DNA from: Thiocapsa sp.
Lineage (GTDB): Bacteria > Pseudomonadota > Gammaproteobacteria > Chromatiales > Chromatiaceae
DNA length: 46,026 nucleotides
NCBI RefSeq assembly: GCF_022340925.1
Contig: NZ_JAJDNA010000014.1
Coordinates: 1 to 46,026, forward strand
Reading direction: 5' to 3'
The notes beneath the pieces were generated by a model. It was not told where the DNA came from. It did no database searches and saw only the letters and a program-made list of their open reading frames with translations. This document shows positions 9,933 through 18,735 of this stretch, one piece after another (within the stretch, counting starts at the first letter, position 1; each line of letters begins with the position of its first letter). The translations under genes and the position numbers were made by a program.

Positions 9933-10988
9933 TCAGCCCTTTTCCAACAGGTTGCGGAGATCGATGATCGCGGCATTCGCCCGCGAGATATAGGAGGCCA
10001 TGACCAGGGAATGGTTACCCATAGGGCCGAAGCCGGTGCCGTTCAGGATCATCGGGCTCCAGATGGGATTCTGGGTGTTCTCCAACTCGCGGATAATCTG
10101 CTTGAGTGAGACCAGGGCGTTTTTGTCACGCAGCACCGGCTCGAAATCGATTAGCAGCGCCTGCAGGCTGTGAAGGAGCGCCCAGGTATAGCCGCGCGCT
10201 TCGAAGAAGACATCGTCGATCTTGAGCCAAGGGGTCTTGTTCTGGGCCTCCTGCGGGGATGGGCGCGCCTGCTGGGCGTTTGGATCACCCGCGAGCGAGA
10301 TGTCCAGCTGGGCTTGGCCGACGGCATAGGAGAGGCGTTGTGCGAGGCTCCCGAGACGCTTCTCCGCCACCGCCAGATAGGACCGCAAATTGTCAGAACG
10401 TGCGAAAAACTGTCCGTCTCCGGCCCTATCGTCGCTGAGACGGTCAAAGTAACGATACAAGGCCTGGACGCCGCGGCGATACTCCGACTCGGTCGATGGC
10501 AGGATCCAGGACTCCGAGTCGTAGCTGAACTGGGGCTCGGCGATCTGTAGATCGGCATCTTCAACCGATTGGGTCTGTGAGCGCGAGAACTCGTTGCGCA
10601 TCGCCCGATTCAGGTCACGCAGCTCGGTCAGGGCACCGAATTCCCAATTTGGGATGTTGTCCAGGAAGACGCCGGGCGGCGTCATGTCGTTGCTGAGATA
10701 GCCGCCGGGTTTCTTCAACAGGGTCTCGGCGATACCGATGGCAGCGGCTGTGGTCCGCGTGCCGGTCACGAGCTTCGTCTCGTCGCCGCCTGCAAGCTCC
10801 TTCGCCCGCTCGTTGACGTCGAACTTTGCCGGCGATCGCGACCAGATGATCGCGAGGATGGAAATGACCACCAGATAGGTCAGGAGAAAGAGGCCGAGGG
10901 TCCACCACAAGCCTTTCTCTCGCCAGGTCCGAGGATCATAGAGCGTGACGACCTTGGTGACCGTCTTGGGCAGTTGCGCCTTATCCAT
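9933..10988 (-). CDS. DUF2333 family protein
   Basis: Conserved gammaproteobacterial protein of unknown function, 351 aa, matching the family length. It has a short cytosolic N-terminus, one membrane helix at about residues 27-48 (LWWTLGLFLLTYLVVISILAI), then a soluble domain that should be periplasmic. Recognisable blocks are TTAAAIGIAETLLKKPGGYLSND, the LDNIPNWEFGALTELRDLNRAMRNEFSRSQ region and a C-terminal SYISRANAAIIDLRNLLEKG. GGAGA just before the ATG supports the start. It is transcribed alone, ending at a hairpin shared with cysC. No enzyme motif is evident. Confidence 0.88.
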   Translation of the reverse strand: MDKAQLPKTVTKVVTLYDPRTWREKGLWWTLGLFLLTYLVVISILAIIWSRSPAKFDVNERAKELAGGDETKLVTGTRTTAAAIGIAETLLKKPGGYLSNDMTPPGVFLDNIPNWEFGALTELRDLNRAMRNEFSRSQTQSVEDADLQIAEPQFSYDSESWILPSTESEYRRGVQALYRYFDRLSDDRAGDGQFFARSDNLRSYLAVAEKRLGSLAQRLSYAVGQAQLDISLAGDPNAQQARPSPQEAQNKTPWLKIDDVFFEARGYTWALLHSLQALLIDFEPVLRDKNALVSLKQIIRELENTQNPIWSPMILNGTGFGPMGNHSLVMASYISRANAAIIDLRNLLEKG

Positions 10989-11239
10989 CGTTGTCTCCGT
11001 AGGGGCTCAGGGGGAATTCAGCCTTCGCGGCGGCATTCTCCGCTTAATCTCGAGCAAGGTCCAGCCAGCGGCACCCACGCGTCAACAGGGTGGAAAGGCG
11101 CATTCCTCGTGATCCCCGGACTCGCCTGAGCCAAGACGCCACACCGCGCCGGACAGGTGTGTGATCAGGGGGAAAGCGGAGGTGAGGATCCAGCCCACAC
11201 GCCGGCTCCCGAACGGGCGGCCAGCGCGTGGGGCGACCG

Positions 11240-12376
11240 TTAGCGCATGGGGGCGAAATGCATCATCCAGCGCGGCACGGTGTCAGCAGGCTGACGCGGC
11301 GCAGTGGACTCTGTCGGGAGCGGCTCCGCCTCCGCGGGCGCCGCGTGTGAAGACGACTCGGCGGATGATTCCGGCCTCTCGGCTGCTCCCGGCTGAAGGG
11401 TAGCGGGAACCTCGGGCGCCGCCGGCTCGGCCACGGCAGCAGGGGCCGGCGCAACCGGTTGCGTCGCCTGCGCGGGCGTCTCGGGCACGAGCTGCACGTC
11501 AACCGGGACTAGGGGAGCGGGCTCGACCGAAGTGACCGACTCTGCACCGAGGCCGGCCGGCTGGGCTGCAGGCAGAGGGCCGGCCTCGGGACTCGTGGGT
11601 AGGGTCGGGTGTGCCAGCCCCGCTTCGACCTCGGTCGCGGGGTGAGTCATCGAGTGCGGGGCGGGCAGCGGCGCGAAATGTGGTGCCCCAAATGCCCTCG
11701 GAGGCTGCACCGGAGCCGGCGCGGCGGTGTCGACGGCACCAGCCTCGTCTGCGGGGGCGGCGGTCATTGGTGCAGGCTCGGGCTCGCCTGCAACGACCTC
11801 AGCCTCCGGGGGCGGGGCTGTCTCAGGCCGGGCCGTCGCGGCGGACTCTGGCTCCGGGGCCGCAGCCGCGGCCGCCACGCCCTCGGGCGTGGCAGTCGCC
11901 TCGGGCTCCGGGGCCGCCACTCCCTCCGCCTCCGGTATCTCTGGAACGACATCCGGCGCCGGCAGCGGAGCGAAGTGCGGCATCCTGTACTCCGGCACCG
12001 GTGGCGCTTCAGCAGGGGCTTCGGTGACCGACCCGGCGGCGGGGCCTGACGCGGTCCCCGCCTCCACCGCCCCGGCGGCGGGTCCCGGGCCGGGCGGAGC
12101 TGATGGCGTCGGCGCGGGTTCGGCCACAGCCGTCTCGGGCTGAGGGCTCGGCGGCGCGGCAGGCTGGGCCAAAGTCAGGCTTCCGATCGGGGCGAGGTTG
12201 GCAGCGACTTGCGCCGGATCAAGCTGACCCTGGCGCGCCGCCAGAGGGTCGGCAAGGGTGACGTACAGGGTCCCAAGCACAGTCAAAACGCCCACCGTCC
12301 AGACGGACGTCTTACCGATATCGATAGCCGCCAGTTTTGCTCGCGCCTCGTCGAGCATGGCCACGACCTCTTTCAT
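11240..12376 (-). CDS. membrane-anchored Pro/Ala-rich protein with three HFAP motifs
   Basis: I do not recognise this family. The start is ATG 12376 (MKEVVAMLDEARAKLAAIDIG), with AGAGGA about 9 bases upstream; the open frame runs further 5' but without a site. The protein is 378 aa: a short amphipathic N-terminus, a membrane helix at about 24-42 (SVWTVGVLTVLGTLYVTLA), then more than 300 residues of Pro/Ala/Glu-rich low-complexity sequence, probably extended and periplasmic. Three copies of a motif interrupt it: HFAPLPAP at 134-141, HFAPLPAP at 233-240 and HFAP at 373-376, the last only two residues from the C-terminus (WMMHFAPMR). The motif repeats suggest a binding function on a flexible tether. 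Function unknown. Confidence 0.78.
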   Translation of the reverse strand: MKEVVAMLDEARAKLAAIDIGKTSVWTVGVLTVLGTLYVTLADPLAARQGQLDPAQVAANLAPIGSLTLAQPAAPPSPQPETAVAEPAPTPSAPPGPGPAAGAVEAGTASGPAAGSVTEAPAEAPPVPEYRMPHFAPLPAPDVVPEIPEAEGVAAPEPEATATPEGVAAAAAAPEPESAATARPETAPPPEAEVVAGEPEPAPMTAAPADEAGAVDTAAPAPVQPPRAFGAPHFAPLPAPHSMTHPATEVEAGLAHPTLPTSPEAGPLPAAQPAGLGAESVTSVEPAPLVPVDVQLVPETPAQATQPVAPAPAAVAEPAAPEVPATLQPGAAERPESSAESSSHAAPAEAEPLPTESTAPRQPADTVPRWMMHFAPMR

Positions 12377-12640
12377 CAGGCTGATCCTCTTGTTCGGGTG
12401 GCTTCGCGTGTTTTGTTGTCTGAAAAACCTGCTTAGGCTGCCTGAATGGGCGCGGCGGTTCAAGGGAGAATGACATGGACGAGGCCGCGCAACCGGGCAC
12501 CCCAAGGTATACTGCACCGGTCCTCTTCAATGCGAGTCCCGGACTGTCAACTGCTCGGCGCGGCCTATCTGGGGTCGGACGAGCGATGCCTCGGGCGCAG
12601 TTCACGACATCCGGCAAGGCTCCAACAACGCGCTCCCTCA

Positions 12641-13822
12641 ATGCCGACCAACCTTCTCGCAGGTGCCGGATATCTCCTCGCAGGGGTCCGGCTGATCATC
12701 CGGCCGGGACTTCGGCGCTTCGTCGTCATTCCGCTCGCGATCAATGTCCTGCTTTTCTCAGCCGCAGTCTACTCCGGCGTGACCCTGTTCGAGCACCTGG
12801 TCGACTCCTTGCAATCGCGCCTACCGGGCTGGCTCGGCTGGTTGGACTGGATCCTCTGGCCGATGTTCGTCCTGGTTCTCCTGGTCGTCGTTTTCAACGG
12901 ATTCGCACTGGTCGCCAACCTGATTGCCGCCCCCTTCAACGGCCTCCTCGCCGAAAAGGTCGAGCAGATCCTCACGGGTCGCCCGCTCGATCAGAACAGC
13001 AGCCTTGCGACGCTGTCCGCCGCGATCCTGCCGAGCCTGATCGACGAGATCAGGAAGCTGATCTACGCGTTTTCCCTGGCGATCCCCTTTCTTGTGCTCC
13101 TGTTCGTCCCTCTCGTGGGCCAAGCCCTGTGGTTCGTCTATACCGCATGGGTGCTCGCTGTCCAGTATTCCGATTACCCGATGGGCAACCACGGCCTGCG
13201 ATTCCGTGATATGCGTCAGCGTCTTGCCCGGCGGCGCGCGCTGAGCCTTGGATTCGGAGCAGCTGCCGCGCTGCTCAGTGTGGTCCCCTTGGTCAACTTC
13301 ATCCTCATGCCGAGCGCGGTGGCCGGCGCAACCGCCATGTGGGTGCGCGAGCTCAGGGGCGCGAGCAACTACCAGCGCGCCAGCGAGTCCCGCGTGGCGA
13401 CCCGATCTGTCCTGCTGTCGATCGATCACCTCTCCGGTGGCATGAGCGGCGAGGTGCTGACAGGGCCTCACTCGGGCCAACCGCTCAGTGGCATCCCGAC
13501 GGAGGATCTGATCGACCTGCTGCAAACCTGCTACCGAAACGACCCGGAGTCCGCCGAGGCGCTGGAGGTCTACCTGGAGCGCGAGCGCGGGTACAAGACG
13601 ACCGAGTCGATCAGTTACCAGCGTCGCGAGCCCCCGACCGCACCGGCCGAACGCATGCACCCCGACGAGGCCCGGGCGGTCCTTGGACTGGGTCTGGATG
13701 CTGGTGCACAGGAGGTCCGCAGTGCGCATCGACGGCTGATCCAGCGACTGCATCCCGACCGCGGCGGGTCGGATTATCTGGCCGCGAAGGTCAACGAAGC
13801 CAAGCAGATCCTGCTCGAGTGA
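12641..13822 (+). CDS. CysZ/EI24-like membrane protein fused to a C-terminal J domain
   Basis: A 393-aa protein joining two families in one uninterrupted frame. Residues 1-238 resemble CysZ/EI24 membrane proteins (linked to sulfate uptake): NLLAGAGYLLAGVRLI, NLIAAPFNGLLAEKVE, SDYPMGNHGLRFRDMR and NFILMPSAVAGATAMWVREL. Residues about 250-320 (LLSIDHLSGGMSGEVLTGP, then DPESAEALEVYLERERGY) and the J domain at about 339-393, with HPD at 371-373, look like the small membrane-anchored Pam18/DjlA-like J proteins. The single anchor helix usual in those proteins seems replaced by the CysZ part. The start is ATG 12641, where CysZ homology begins. It is divergent from the HFAP gene. Confidence 0.85.
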   Translation: MPTNLLAGAGYLLAGVRLIIRPGLRRFVVIPLAINVLLFSAAVYSGVTLFEHLVDSLQSRLPGWLGWLDWILWPMFVLVLLVVVFNGFALVANLIAAPFNGLLAEKVEQILTGRPLDQNSSLATLSAAILPSLIDEIRKLIYAFSLAIPFLVLLFVPLVGQALWFVYTAWVLAVQYSDYPMGNHGLRFRDMRQRLARRRALSLGFGAAAALLSVVPLVNFILMPSAVAGATAMWVRELRGASNYQRASESRVATRSVLLSIDHLSGGMSGEVLTGPHSGQPLSGIPTEDLIDLLQTCYRNDPESAEALEVYLERERGYKTTESISYQRREPPTAPAERMHPDEARAVLGLGLDAGAQEVRSAHRRLIQRLHPDRGGSDYLAAKVNEAKQILLE

Positions 13823-14116
13823 GCGTCCGATCATGATGGCCGATGCGGCGGAACCGAGAGGATCAACACGGCCATCCCGCAAAGACCTATACTCGCGCGT
13901 TGCCGAGACGAGCCGTTCTCGCATCCGAGCCAGTCCTTGCGAGCCCCTGGTCCGGGCTGATTGGGCCGTGGCAGGATCGCCGCTGGCGCGCTCCAGACGG
14001 AACGCGGCGCCGTCTCGACCGTCTGATGATCGCAGTCCGGCTGCATGCGAGCCCAGTCCCGATATCCGTCGCCGCGCACGCCAGGTCGTTTCCAGATCAA
14101 GAGGCACTGATCCGCC

Positions 14117-15217
14117 ATGTTTGCCCGTATCCTGCTCGTCCTGGTGGTGCTCGCGGCACTCATCGGCGGGCTCGCCTACTTCAAGTACCGCCAGATCGAG
14201 GAGCAGATCGCCTTGTCCTCGCAGCCCATGCCGGCGCCCACGGTCACGGCCGTGACGGTCGCGCCGAAGGACTGGGAGCCGACTCTGGAGGCGGTCGGCA
14301 CCGTGCAGGCGATCCAGGGTGTGGAGGTCAACAACGAGGTGGCGGGTCAGGTCACGGCGATCGAGTTTGACTCTGGCGCCATGGTCAAGCGGGGCGAGGT
14401 GCTGGTTCGCCTTGCCGACGAGGTCGACCAAGCCGACTTGGAAGGGTTGCAGGCCGCCGAGCGCCTTGCGCAGATCAAGGTCGAGCGCAACCGCACGCTG
14501 CTCAAGGACCGTGCCGTCGCCCAAGGCGACTTCGACGAGATCAGCGCACAGCTCGACCAGGCCCGCGCCCAGGTCAAGGCGAAGCAGGCGACGATCGAGA
14601 AGAAGACCATTCGTGCACCCTTCGACGGTCAGTTGGGCATTCGTCAGATCAATCTTGGCCAGTTCCTTCCCGAAGGCTCGCCGATCGTCCCGCTCCAGAC
14701 GCTCGACCCGATTTATGTCGACTATGCCCTTCCAGAGCGGCACCTGGGACTCTTGTCGGTCGGTCAGGCCGTGCGGGTACGCATCTCCGCCCATCCCGAG
14801 CGGGCATTCCCCGGGACCGTCCAAGTCATCAGCCCGGGGATCGACCAGGGTACGCGGAACGTCCGCGTCCGTGCCCTGCTGAGCAACCCCGACCTCGCCC
14901 TGCGGCCCGGTATGTTCGCCCGCGTGGCGACCCTGTTGCCGCGTGAAGAGGCCGTGCTCACCCTCCCCCGCGAGGCCATCGCCTTCAACACCTATGGGGA
15001 TGCGGTCTTCGTCGTCCGTGCTGAGGAGGGCAAGACGATCGTCGAGCGCCGGCAGGTCCGCACCGGCGCGGTGCGCGGCGACGAGATTGCGGTCATCGAG
15101 GGCCTCGCCGCGGGCGACCGCGTCGTCTCATCCGGCCAGGTGAAGCTCAGGAACGGGCTGGAGGTGAGGACCGTCGAGCCGGATCAGCCGCGCGAGTCCG
15201 AGGCGGCGCCGGAATGA
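14117..15217 (+). CDS. RND efflux periplasmic adaptor (AcrA/MexA type)
   Basis: Membrane-fusion subunit of a tripartite proton-driven efflux pump, 366 aa. It has an N-terminal anchor (residues 4-24, RILLVLVVLAALIGGLAYFKY) and a lipoyl half-motif VNNEVAGQVTAIEFDSGAMV. A short coiled-coil of about 70 residues (LADEVDQADLEGLQAAERLA to KAKQATIEKKT) precedes the second half-motif IRAPFDGQLGIRQI, followed by beta-barrel and membrane-proximal domains. The 3' end overlaps the pump gene by 4 bp. The short hairpin is typical of adaptors for HAE1 pumps. A TolC-like outer-membrane factor is not encoded here. Confidence 0.92.
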   Translation: MFARILLVLVVLAALIGGLAYFKYRQIEEQIALSSQPMPAPTVTAVTVAPKDWEPTLEAVGTVQAIQGVEVNNEVAGQVTAIEFDSGAMVKRGEVLVRLADEVDQADLEGLQAAERLAQIKVERNRTLLKDRAVAQGDFDEISAQLDQARAQVKAKQATIEKKTIRAPFDGQLGIRQINLGQFLPEGSPIVPLQTLDPIYVDYALPERHLGLLSVGQAVRVRISAHPERAFPGTVQVISPGIDQGTRNVRVRALLSNPDLALRPGMFARVATLLPREEAVLTLPREAIAFNTYGDAVFVVRAEEGKTIVERRQVRTGAVRGDEIAVIEGLAAGDRVVSSGQVKLRNGLEVRTVEPDQPRESEAAPE

Positions 15218-18200
15218 AATTCACCGACATCTTTGTCTACCGCCCGGTGCTGGCCAGCGTCGTCAGCCTCCTGATCCTCATCCTCGGAATCCGGGCCTTC
15301 GTCGACCTGGAGATCCGCCAGTATCCGGAAACCCAGAACACCGTGGTCACGGTCACCACCGCCTACCCCGGCGCCAGCAGCGATCTGGTCCAGGGCTTCA
15401 TCACCACCCCCCTGCAGCAGGCGATCGCCGAGGCCAACGGCATCGACTACCTGGTCGGAACCAGCACCGCCGGGGTCTCGGTCATCGAGGCGAACATGCG
15501 CCTCAACTATGACCCCAACGCAGCCGTGGCCGAGATCCAGGCCAAGGTCGCCAGCCGCCTCAATGTCCTCCCCGAGGCCGCCCAGAACCCGGTCATCGAC
15601 TCCACGACCGGCGACTCCACCGCACTCATGTATCTCGCCTTCTACAGCGAGGAGATGACGCTGCCGCAGATCACCGATTACCTCATCCGGGTCGTTCAGC
15701 CCCAGCTCCAGGCCTTGGATGGAGTCGCCAAGGCCGAGATCTTCGGCGACCAGACCTTTGCGATGCGGATCTGGCTCGACCCCGCTCGGATGGCCTCCCT
15801 GGGCGTGAGCGGGGATGATGTAGCGCGCGTCCTCGAGGAGAACAACTATCTCGCCGGAGTCGGACGGCTGCGCGGGGAGCAGGTGCAGATCGACCTCTCC
15901 GCGACCACCGATGTCAGCCGCGTAGAGGATTTCCGGCGCCTGGTGGTCCGCACCGAGGACGACACCCTCATTCGGCTCGACGACATCGCCACGGTCGAGA
16001 TGGGGGCCAAGACATATGACTCCAGCACCTTGTACAAGGGAATCCCCGCCATCTTCATCGGCATCGAGCCCTCCCCGGGCTCCAATCCGCTCGAGGTCGC
16101 CGCGCGGGTTCAGGATCTGATGCCGGAGCTCAGGCAGCAGTTTCCGGAGGGACTCAAGGCGTTCGTCCCCTATGACGCCAGCGAGTTCATCCAGGAATCC
16201 ATTAAGGAGGTCTTCACCACACTCGCCGAGGCGGTGCTGATTGTGCTGTTCGTGATCTTCCTCTCCCTGGGCTCGGTCCGCGCCGCCCTGGTTCCCTCGG
16301 TGGCCGTGCCCCTGTCGATTGTGGGCGCAGGCTTCCTGATGTTGCTCATGGGCTTCTCGGTCAACCTTCTGACCCTGTTGGCGATGGTCCTGGCGATCGG
16401 ACTGGTGGTCGATGACGCCATCATCGTGGTGGAGAACGTGCATCGCCATCTGGAGATGGGCAAGAGCGGCATTCAGGCGGCGCTCGATGGGGCCCGTGAG
16501 CTCGCCATGCCCATCATCGCCATGACCACGACGCTGGTCGCTGTCTATGCCCCCATCGGGTTCATGGGCGGACTCGTGGGCTCCCTCTTCACTGAGTTTG
16601 CCTTCACCCTCGCGGGGGCGGTGGTGGTCTCGGGTGTCGTTGCCCTGACCCTCTCCCCCATGCTGGCCGGTCGCGTGCTGCGCGCAGGCAGCGAGCAGAG
16701 CCGCTTCGAGCGCCGCGTCGAGCACGCCTTCGGCGGGCTCGCGGCCGGCTATCGGCGCCTGCTGCGCGGCTGGTTGGACTACCCGGGCGTCACCCTGCTG
16801 GTCGCAGTTGTGGTGCTGGGCGCCATCTACGGCATGTACAGCATGACCAAGAAGGAGTTGGCGCCGACCGAGGACCAGAGCATCCTCTTCTTCATGGGCA
16901 CCACCCCGCAGACCGCCACCGTCGATCTCAATCTGCGCGCCATCGACGAGATGCTGCCCATCTTCGATTCCTTCCCTGAGTACAAGGAAAGCTTCATTAT
17001 CGCCGGTATGGGTGGTGACCAGAGCAGTACCTTCGGTGGCTTCAAGATGTCCCCGCCCTCTGAGCGGAAGCGTTCGCAAATGGAGATCCAGCCGCAGCTG
17101 CAGGGTATGCTCGGCGCAATCACCGGGATGCAGACCGTCGTCTTCCCCCGGCCGAGTCTGCCGACACCGGGGAGAGGCATCCCGCTCGAATTCGTCATCC
17201 TGTCCGACCGCCCCTTCGTCGAGCTTGATGGGCTTGCCGATCGGTTGCTGGGCAAGGCGATGGCCAGCGGCAACTTCATGTTCCTGAGCAAGGACATCAA
17301 GTACGAGCGACCGCGTACCGTCCTTGACGTCGACCGCGACCTCGCCGGCGATCTCGGGATCAGCATGGCCGATCTCGGACGGAGCCTCTCAGTGATGCTG
17401 AACGAGGATTACGTCAACTGGTTCAGCCTTGAGGGGCGGAGTTATCAGGTCATTCCTCAGGTCGAGCAGCGCTTCCGCAACGACATCGGCGAGCTGCAGG
17501 ACTTCTACGTCCGCAATTCAGCCGGCGACCTGATCCCCCTGGCGGCCCTGGTCGACATCCACGACGAGGTCGAGCCGTCGAAGCGCGTCCAGTTCCAGCA
17601 GCTCAATGCCATCACCCTCTCCGGTGTCATGACGCCCGGGATCCCGCTGGGAGCGGCCCTGAGCTATCTCGAGCAGGAGGCCTCAGCCCTCTTTCCGCGT
17701 GGCGTGCGCTGGGACTTCAAGGGCGAGTCGCGCCAGTTCAAGACCGAGGGCGCCGCGCTCGAGGTTACCTTCTTCCTCTCGCTCCTGATCATCTATCTGG
17801 TCCTCGCGGCGCAGTTCGAGAGCTGGCGCGACCCCTTCGTCATCCTGATGTCTGTCCCGCTCACCATCGCCGGCGCCCTTGCCTTCCTCTTCCTCGGGTT
17901 CGCGAGTGTCAACATCTACACCCAGGTGGGCCTGATCACCCTGATCGGCCTGATCGCCAAGAACGGCATCCTGATCGTGGAGTTCGCCAACCAGCTCCGC
18001 GAGCACGAGGGTCTCTCGAAACGTGAGGCGGTCGAGCGGGCTTCGGCGATCCGGCTCCGCCCGATCCTGATGACGACGGTGTCTATGCTGGTGGCCATGA
18101 TCCCGCTCCTGACCGCAAGCGGGCCGGGTGCCGTCAGCCGGTTCGACATCGGCCTGGTGATCGTGACCGGCCTTGGTATCGGCACACTCTTGACGCTGTT

Positions 18201-18294
18201 TGTCGTGCCGGCCTTCTACCTGCTCCTTTCGCCCGAGAAACACCGGGCGATGGGCGCCCCGCGCCCCGGACTGGAAGCTGCACAGCATCCCTAG
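15214..18294 (+). CDS. RND multidrug efflux pump, HAE1 family
   Basis: Inner-membrane pump of 1026 aa, the standard length for AcrB/MexB relatives. It shows the N-terminal signature FTDIFVYRPVLASVVSLLIL, two large periplasmic loops, helix 4 with the paired proton-relay aspartates in GLVVDDAIIVVENVHR (about 405-420), and a second helical bundle (QVGLITLIGLIAKNGILIVEF) carrying the relay lysine. It uses the proton gradient to expel drugs, detergents or metabolites. The final residues are hydrophilic and end soon after helix 12. It is co-transcribed with the adaptor (4-bp overlap). No regulator gene adjoins the pair. Confidence 0.95.
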   Translation: MKFTDIFVYRPVLASVVSLLILILGIRAFVDLEIRQYPETQNTVVTVTTAYPGASSDLVQGFITTPLQQAIAEANGIDYLVGTSTAGVSVIEANMRLNYDPNAAVAEIQAKVASRLNVLPEAAQNPVIDSTTGDSTALMYLAFYSEEMTLPQITDYLIRVVQPQLQALDGVAKAEIFGDQTFAMRIWLDPARMASLGVSGDDVARVLEENNYLAGVGRLRGEQVQIDLSATTDVSRVEDFRRLVVRTEDDTLIRLDDIATVEMGAKTYDSSTLYKGIPAIFIGIEPSPGSNPLEVAARVQDLMPELRQQFPEGLKAFVPYDASEFIQESIKEVFTTLAEAVLIVLFVIFLSLGSVRAALVPSVAVPLSIVGAGFLMLLMGFSVNLLTLLAMVLAIGLVVDDAIIVVENVHRHLEMGKSGIQAALDGARELAMPIIAMTTTLVAVYAPIGFMGGLVGSLFTEFAFTLAGAVVVSGVVALTLSPMLAGRVLRAGSEQSRFERRVEHAFGGLAAGYRRLLRGWLDYPGVTLLVAVVVLGAIYGMYSMTKKELAPTEDQSILFFMGTTPQTATVDLNLRAIDEMLPIFDSFPEYKESFIIAGMGGDQSSTFGGFKMSPPSERKRSQMEIQPQLQGMLGAITGMQTVVFPRPSLPTPGRGIPLEFVILSDRPFVELDGLADRLLGKAMASGNFMFLSKDIKYERPRTVLDVDRDLAGDLGISMADLGRSLSVMLNEDYVNWFSLEGRSYQVIPQVEQRFRNDIGELQDFYVRNSAGDLIPLAALVDIHDEVEPSKRVQFQQLNAITLSGVMTPGIPLGAALSYLEQEASALFPRGVRWDFKGESRQFKTEGAALEVTFFLSLLIIYLVLAAQFESWRDPFVILMSVPLTIAGALAFLFLGFASVNIYTQVGLITLIGLIAKNGILIVEFANQLREHEGLSKREAVERASAIRLRPILMTTVSMLVAMIPLLTASGPGAVSRFDIGLVIVTGLGIGTLLTLFVVPAFYLLLSPEKHRAMGAPRPGLEAAQHP

Positions 18295-18735
18295 AAGCCT
18301 GTTGACGTTCATCTGAGCGAGGCTGACGGCGAGCAGTTCGTCACGCTGGCAAGGCGCGGCGAGGAGCAACAGTCGGCTCGATGACACCGTCGACGCGGTC
18401 GCTCGGGATGCTGCTCGGCGGTGCGCCCGCGCAGCCGAATGCCCCCGCACCTCTCCGGTGCAGCCCCAGGGGAAGCGCACCAATCCGTTCCGGACAGCCC
18501 GCCTTGCATCCCGGCCCCGGCGGCGGCACCTCGGGCGGCATCTGATGGCCCGGGAATTGCGCTTAGCTGAAGTACGCTGGCGCCACGCGGGCCCTGCCCT
18601 ACCATCCGCTCGCGGATACGCCAACATGGAGCCGGATCCCGGGTAGAGCCTGTCTGACTTGAGGCTGATCGACTGCGCCGGAGGGACAGCGGTCCGTATC
18701 CGCACGATAACCGACTCAGGAGGCGAGCCGAGGCG
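18295..18735. other. intergenic region, 441 bp, no gene recognised
   Basis: Both strands have open frames but none resembles a known protein. The first 70 bases after the pump gene (18295-18365, containing GAGGCTGACGGCGAGCAG) look like noncoding repeat-type sequence, but no second copy is obvious in this window. AGGAGG at 18718-18723 is the likely ribosome site of the next gene. Confidence 0.4.

Noticed and set aside
11300..12150. Possible repeat array or CRISPR in the Pro/Ala-coding region
   Set aside because: The apparent periodicity comes from GC-rich Pro/Ala/Glu codons; there are no equal-length repeats with spacers.
12821..14824. Minus-strand open frame of 667 codons across the CysZ-J fusion and adaptor genes
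   Set aside because: It spans two well-supported plus-strand genes and shows no domain; an artefact of high GC.
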